Below, piece after piece: positions 43,190-46,850 of a stretch of 46,850 nt of DNA. The notes under the pieces are model-generated. The model was not told the origin of the DNA. It saw nothing but the letters and a program-made list of their open reading frames with translations, and did not search any database. Numbering within the stretch: the first letter of the stretch is position 1; the number at the start of each line of letters is the position of its first letter. The stretch lies in contig JAUSNJ010000094.1 in NCBI GenBank assembly GCA_030645355.1, forward strand, positions 1 through 46,850, read 5' to 3'. Source of the stretch: Rhodoferax sp. Lineage in GTDB: Bacteria; Pseudomonadota; Gammaproteobacteria; Burkholderiales; Burkholderiaceae_C. Both the position numbers and the translations under genes were made by a program.

Positions 43190-44305
43190 ATGCTGATCGG
43201 AGTCCCCAAGGAAATCAAGAACAACGAGTTTCGCGTCGGCCTGACCCCGGCCAGCGTGCGCGAACTCATCGCCAACGGCCACAAGGTGCTGGTGCAGAAC
43301 AACGCCGGCACCGCCATCGGTCTGGATGACGCCCAATACCAGGCCGCAGGTGCCGAGATGGTGGCCACTGCCGCCGACATCTTTGCCCGCGCCGAGATGA
43401 TCGTCAAGGTCAAGGAACCCCAGCCGGTGGAATGCGCCATGTTGCGCCCCGGCCAGATTCTGTACACCTACCTGCACCTGGCTCCCGATCCAGAGCAGAC
43501 CAAGGCCCTGGTCAAGTCCGGTGCCATCTGCATCGCCTATGAAACCATCACCGGTGCCGGCGGTAGCCTGCCGCTGCTGGCGCCCATGAGCGAGGTCGCT
43601 GGGCGTATGGCCATCCAGGCCGGCGCCACCCACCTGGAAAAGAGCCATGGCGGACGCGGCCTGCTGCTGGGCGGCGTGCCCGGCGTGGCACCGGCGCACG
43701 TGGTCATCATTGGTGCCGGCGTGGTCGGCACCAATGCGATGCAGATGGCCGTGGGCCTGGGTGCCCGCGTGACCGTGCTGGACAAGAGCGTGGACCGCTT
43801 GCGTCAGTTGGATCTGGTGTTTGGCAACCGCATCAGCACCGTGTATTCCACGTCCGCCAGCATCGAGGACGCCGTCATGGATGCCGACCTGGTTATCGGA
43901 GGTGTGCTGATCCCGGGCGCTGCCGCGCCCAAGCTGGTGACGCGCGACATGATCAGTCGCATGAAGAAGGGTGCCGTCGTCGTGGACGTGGCCATCGACC
44001 AGGGTGGTTGCTTCGAGACCTCGCACGCCACCACACACGCCGAGCCCACCTACGTGGTGGACGGCGTCGTGCACTACTGTGTGGCCAATATGCCCGGCGC
44101 CGTGGCACGCACTTCGACCTTCGCCTTGAACAATGCCACCATCGCCCACGCTGTGGCCCTGGCCAACAAGGGCTGGAGGGCCGCGCTGCGCGACAACGTG
44201 CACCTGAAGAATGGCCTGAACGTCTGCGAAGGCAAGGTCACGTATGAGGCCGTGGCCAAGGACCTGGGCTACGCCTACGTAGCGGCCGATAGCTTGCTGG
44301 GGTAA
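43190..44305 (+). CDS. ald: Alanine dehydrogenase
   Basis: 371 residues, the usual length, from the ATG at 43190 with AGGAG upstream. It catalyses the reversible NAD-dependent deamination of L-alanine to pyruvate and ammonia. [20 protein letters not shown] at the start, [23 protein letters not shown] near 81-103 with the substrate-site histidine, and the NAD motif [20 protein letters not shown] are diagnostic. It follows the nitrogen regulators after a terminator and so has its own promoter. It is convergent with xth, with 5 bases between the stops and no terminator visible. Confidence 0.97.
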   Translation: MLIGVPKEIKNNEFRVGLTPASVRELIANGHKVLVQNNAGTAIGLDDAQYQAAGAEMVATAADIFARAEMIVKVKEPQPVECAMLRPGQILYTYLHLAPDPEQTKALVKSGAICIAYETITGAGGSLPLLAPMSEVAGRMAIQAGATHLEKSHGGRGLLLGGVPGVAPAHVVIIGAGVVGTNAMQMAVGLGARVTVLDKSVDRLRQLDLVFGNRISTVYSTSASIEDAVMDADLVIGGVLIPGAAAPKLVTRDMISRMKKGAVVVDVAIDQGGCFETSHATTHAEPTYVVDGVVHYCVANMPGAVARTSTFALNNATIAHAVALANKGWRAALRDNVHLKNGLNVCEGKVTYEAVAKDLGYAYVAADSLLG

Positions 44306-44310
44306 GCAGC

Positions 44311-45102
44311 CTATGCGAGCGTCACCACAACCGGTGCATGGTCGCTCGGGCGCTCGTTCTTGCGTGGGGCCTTGTCCACCACGCAGGCTTGTGTCCTTTC
44401 CTTGAGCGCATTGCTGATCAGGATGTGGTCGATGCGCAAACCGCGGTTGCGGCGGAAACCCATGTCGCGGTAGTCCCACCATGAATAACTCTTGGGCGGT
44501 TGCTCGAACAGGCGGAAGCTGTCGTGCAAGCCCAGCGCGACCAGTGCGCGCAGGTGGTAGCGCTCTTCCTCGGTGCAGTGGATGGTGTCCTTCAGGCCCA
44601 CCGGGTCCCACACGTCCAGGTCGTCGAAGGTGATGTTGTAGTCACCCATCAGCACCAGATTGGGGTGCACCTCCAGCTCGGCCTTGACCCACTGGCGCAG
44701 GCCCTTCAGCCATTCCATCTTGTATTCAAACTTGTCGCTGCCCGGCTCCTGGCCATTGGGGAAATAGGCGCCAATGACGCGCACACCCGTTGTACCGTAC
44801 GAGGTGCCCTCCGGTAGCACGGTGCCGGCGATCACCCGGGCCATGTCATCGTCAAAGCCGGGAATGTTTTTCACCACATCGGTGACCGGTGTGCGTGACA
44901 GCAGGGCCACGCCGTTGTAGGTCTTCTGGCCAAACCACTGGGCACAGTAGCCCGCCGCCGCAAAGGCCGCGGCGGGGAACTTGTCGTCCGTCATCTTCAG
45001 CTCTTGCAAGGCCAACACATCGACCGGGTTGGCGGCGAGCCAGTCCAGCACCTGCGGCAGGCGCACGGACAGGGAGTTGACGTTCCAGGTGGCAAGTTTC
45101 AT
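44311..45102 (-). CDS. xth: Exodeoxyribonuclease III / AP endonuclease
   Basis: A 263-residue enzyme. TWNVNSLSVRLPQVLDWL at the start, LALQELKM with the metal Glu, GDYNITFDDLDVWDP and RIDHILIS, and the terminal SDHAPVVV carrying the catalytic Asp/His pair identify ExoIII (Xth). It cuts abasic sites and trims 3' ends. It lies on the minus strand downstream of DUF4337, separated from it by a dispersed-element copy. Confidence 0.95.
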   Translation of the reverse strand: MKLATWNVNSLSVRLPQVLDWLAANPVDVLALQELKMTDDKFPAAAFAAAGYCAQWFGQKTYNGVALLSRTPVTDVVKNIPGFDDDMARVIAGTVLPEGTSYGTTGVRVIGAYFPNGQEPGSDKFEYKMEWLKGLRQWVKAELEVHPNLVLMGDYNITFDDLDVWDPVGLKDTIHCTEEERYHLRALVALGLHDSFRLFEQPPKSYSWWDYRDMGFRRNRGLRIDHILISNALKERTQACVVDKAPRKNERPSDHAPVVVTLA

Positions 45103-45124
45103 CGGATGACTCGGAAGAATTTCG

Positions 45125-45174
45125 GGCGCTAGCCCTCGTCAAACAAGGGCTTGTTGCTATTACATATGTAGCGC
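45125..45174 (+). repeat. Dispersed 50-base element, copy E (end of the DUF4337 gene)
   Basis: Matches all 26 fixed positions: GGCGCTAGCCCTCGT, N16, GCTAT, N8, TAGCGC. Internally GCCCT and AGGGC can pair around 9 bases, and GCTA with TAGC around 9 bases. The TAA stop and the last four codons of the DUF4337 gene lie inside it, in a different frame from the coding copies B and C. Confidence 0.85.
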
Positions 45175-45765
45175 CGCCATGGCGCCCACGGCCAGGCCGA
45201 TGGCACCGGCTGCAAACATGGCGTATTCCAGCCACTTCTTCTTGGTCAGCAGCGCAATGGCCGCCAGCGCAATACAGACCTGCAGCACGGTGGTGGACTG
45301 CGCCCAGCGGTGGTGTTGGTGCATCTGCTCGTCACTCTTGTGGTCCCACTCGGTGGCTTCGGCTTCGAGCCTGTCGGCCCCTACCTTGATCTCGGCCTTT
45401 TCTTTTTCGTAGCGGTCGACCTTGGCCTGGTACTTGGCCTTGTCCTCGTCCTCGTCCTTGGCGGACAGGTCACGCGACATTTCTGCCAGCGACTGCTTGG
45501 TGCTCTTGGCCTGGAAGTAGTTCCACTGGTTGGATGCTTCGGTTTTCTTGATGGCTGCGTTGTTCTTGTACAGGCCGGCATTGGCCTGGGTCGCGCCACC
45601 CATGTAGCCAAAAATGGCGCCAATGGTGGCGATGATGGCCGTGAACATCGCGATCTGGTTGATCATTCCGCTGCTGTCGTGTCCGCCGTGCCCGCCACCG
45701 CCTTGCTGGGCGTGCTCGAGTTCATGGTCGTGCGGGCCGTGTACGTGGAATCCGTGTCCTGACAT
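45160..45765 (-). CDS. DUF4337 family membrane protein
   Basis: A 201-residue protein. A His/Gly-rich N-terminus (HGFHVHGPHDHELEHAQQGG, residues about 4-23), a membrane helix (IAMFTAIIATIGAIFGYMGGA), a long charged coiled-coil segment (SAKDEDEDKAKYQAKVDRYEKEKAEIK) and two C-terminal hydrophobic segments follow the DUF4337 layout. The function is unknown. It starts 2 bases after the folA stop, so is probably translated with it. The last codons (LHM then TAA) are provided by the dispersed element, so the natural C-terminus may have been changed. Confidence 0.85.
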   Translation of the reverse strand: MSGHGFHVHGPHDHELEHAQQGGGGHGGHDSSGMINQIAMFTAIIATIGAIFGYMGGATQANAGLYKNNAAIKKTEASNQWNYFQAKSTKQSLAEMSRDLSAKDEDEDKAKYQAKVDRYEKEKAEIKVGADRLEAEATEWDHKSDEQMHQHHRWAQSTTVLQVCIALAAIALLTKKKWLEYAMFAAGAIGLAVGAMAALHM

Positions 45766-45767
45766 GC

Positions 45768-46280
45768 TTAATTTTCCTGGGTGTATGAGAGCGGTTGGGG
45801 GTTGCGGTAGCTTACAAAACTAAAATGCAAGCCCTGTGACGAAGTGTGGGTTTCGCGTGCGCTTTCAACCCATTGTGGCCCGAACGATGGGGCATAGGCA
45901 TCGCCATCAAAGTCGGCGTCGATTTCGGTCACTTCGGCCGTGTGGGCGTAGGGCAGGGTCAGGGCGTACAGTTCGGCGCCGCCTATCACCCAGACATTCG
46001 GATGCTGCTCACAAAAATGTAGCGCATCAGCAAGACTTGACGAGGGCTGAGCGCCCATTTCGTTCCAATCCTTCTGGCGGGTCACCACCACATTGGTGCG
46101 CCCTGGCAGCGGGCGAAAACGCGGTGGGAGCGAGTCCCAGGTCTTGCGCCCCATGATGACGGGGCAGCCCATGGTCACACGCTTGAAGTGCGCCATGTCT
46201 TCGGGCTGATGCCAGGGCTGGGCGTTGTTCTTGCCGATGACGCCATTGCGGGCTTTGGCGAAGATGAGATGCAGTTGCAT
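45768..46280 (-). CDS. folA: Dihydrofolate reductase
   Basis: A 170-residue enzyme that reduces dihydrofolate with NADPH. LHLIFAKARNGVIGKNNAQPWHQPEDMAHFK carries the Trp and Asp of the active site, then MGRKTWDSLP, RTNVVVTRQ and VWVIGGAELYALTLPYA. Residues about 75-92 (GAQPSSSLADALHFCEQ) are encoded by a dispersed-element copy carrying one extra base, which sets its frame. It lies 11 bases after thyA on the same strand, the classical thymidylate cycle pairing. Confidence 0.95.
   Translation of the reverse strand: MQLHLIFAKARNGVIGKNNAQPWHQPEDMAHFKRVTMGCPVIMGRKTWDSLPPRFRPLPGRTNVVVTRQKDWNEMGAQPSSSLADALHFCEQHPNVWVIGGAELYALTLPYAHTAEVTEIDADFDGDAYAPSFGPQWVESARETHTSSQGLHFSFVSYRNPQPLSYTQEN
46005..46055 (-). 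repeat. Dispersed 50-base element, copy F (inside folA)
   Basis: On the minus strand: GGCGCTCAGCCCTCGT (one inserted C relative to the other copies), N16, GCTAC, N8, then GAGCAG. Spacing after the first block is exact. It is read in the sense direction in folA, in a frame different from copies A and D. Confidence 0.75.
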
Positions 46281-46291
46281 GGGCGCCGCCG

Positions 46292-46850
46292 TTACACGGC
46301 CACCGGGGCCTTGATGGCCGCGTGGCTTTCATAACCCACGACCTCAAAATCTTCGTACTGGTAATCGAAGATGGACTCCGGCTTGCGCTTGATGTGCAGC
46401 GTGGGGTAAGCAAAAGGCGCACGGCTGAGTTGCAGCTCTACCTGCTCAAAGTGGTTGCTGTAGATGTGGCAGTCCCCTCCGGTCCAGATGAAGTCGCCCA
46501 CATCCAGATCGCACTGCTGCGCCACCAGGTGGGTCAGTAGCGCGTAGCTGGCAATGTTGAACGGCACACCCAAGAAAATGTCCGCGCTGCGCTGGTACAG
46601 CTGGCAGCTGAGTTTGCCCTTGCCGCCCGGCTCGGTGGCGGGCGCCACATAGAACTGGAAGAACGCGTGGCAGGGCATCAGTGCCATCTTGTCCAGATCG
46701 GCCACGTTCCAGGCGCTCACGATGATCCGGCGCGAGTCGGGGTTGGTCTTGAGCGCCCGGATGACTTCGGCAATCTGGTCGATGTGGCCGCCGTCCGGTG
46801 TGGGCCAGCTGCGCCACTGCACGCCATAGACCGGCCCGAGGTCGCCGTCT
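46292..46850 (-). CDS. thyA: Thymidylate synthase (N-terminus outside the window)
   Basis: The frame is open to the last base of the window, giving 185 C-terminal residues; the start lies beyond it. The enzyme methylates dUMP with methylene-tetrahydrofolate. Visible motifs are [43 protein letters not shown] with the catalytic Cys in [23 protein letters not shown] and GDCHIYSNH. The dihydrofolate produced is recycled by the adjacent folA product. Confidence 0.97.
   Translation of the reverse strand, partial: DGDLGPVYGVQWRSWPTPDGGHIDQIAEVIRALKTNPDSRRIIVSAWNVADLDKMALMPCHAFFQFYVAPATEPGGKGKLSCQLYQRSADIFLGVPFNIASYALLTHLVAQQCDLDVGDFIWTGGDCHIYSNHFEQVELQLSRAPFAYPTLHIKRKPESIFDYQYEDFEVVGYESHAAIKAPVAV

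Noticed and set aside
43115..44611. Long antisense open frame across ald and the end of xth
   Set aside because: It overlaps two well-supported genes, and its low-complexity His/Gly-rich translation has no domain features.

Overview
The window reads as chromosome of a high-GC betaproteobacterium of the order Burkholderiales, most likely a Comamonadaceae member near Rhodoferax or Polaromonas. The reasons are the style of the housekeeping proteins (endonuclease-type MutL, type I GlnA, NtrB/NtrC), a Bug-type solute receptor, and the general gene repertoire. This placement is inferred, not computed. Genes are densely packed with many 4-base ATGA overlaps. I see no rRNA, tRNA, CRISPR array, insertion sequence or prophage, and no gene-free stretch longer than about 240 bases.

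Layout. 1-4389: a catabolic operon with two polyamine/opine-type ABC permeases (the first cut by the window edge), a three-part flavin/iron-sulfur amine dehydrogenase of the HcnABC/opine-oxidase kind, and a RidA deaminase. 4395-7097: an orphan LolD-like ABC ATPase, a Bug receptor and an AraC-type regulator. The regulator is divergent from a single-chain hydroxylase (7216-9453) in which ferredoxin, flavin reductase and AlkB/XylM-like membrane hydroxylase are fused. 9450-13072, minus strand: MATE pump, Bcr-type MFS pump and miaA, each overlapping the next. 13206-14655: an SPFH (band 7) protein, a small membrane protein and a ribbon-helix-helix protein behind a promoter with a palindromic operator. 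14723-18044, minus: an Ala/Lys-rich secreted protein, an EamA transporter and mutL. 18172-23719: a FecR/TPR/outer-membrane-barrel protein coupled to a CHASE2 adenylate cyclase. 24521-32345: a complete peptide ABC transporter interleaved with an M20 amidohydrolase and an M14-like DUF2817 peptidase. 33222-37992: pseudouridine synthase, periplasmic creatininase-like protein, YVTN beta-propeller, EI24 membrane protein and MoaB-like protein. 38228-42997: the nitrogen regulon core (glnA, a DUF4124-like protein, glnL/ntrB, glnG/ntrC) with a sigma-54 promoter before glnA. 43190-44305: alanine dehydrogenase. 44311-46850, minus: thyA (cut by the edge), folA, a DUF4337 protein and xth.

The most unusual feature is a short dispersed element of about 50 bases that I find six times (8229, 9837, 17664, 33323, 45125, 46005). 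Its pattern is GGCGCTAGCCCTCGT, 16 variable bases, GCTAT or GCTAC, 8 variable bases, then TAGCGA or similar, with the same spacing in every copy. Five copies lie inside reading frames and stay open (the hydroxylase fusion linker, miaA, mutL, the pseudouridine synthase gene, folA). The sixth supplies the stop codon of the DUF4337 gene. It behaves like a protein-tolerated mobile palindrome, comparable in concept to the Rickettsia palindromic elements. A second, unrelated 23-base inverted repeat sits in the mutL linker.
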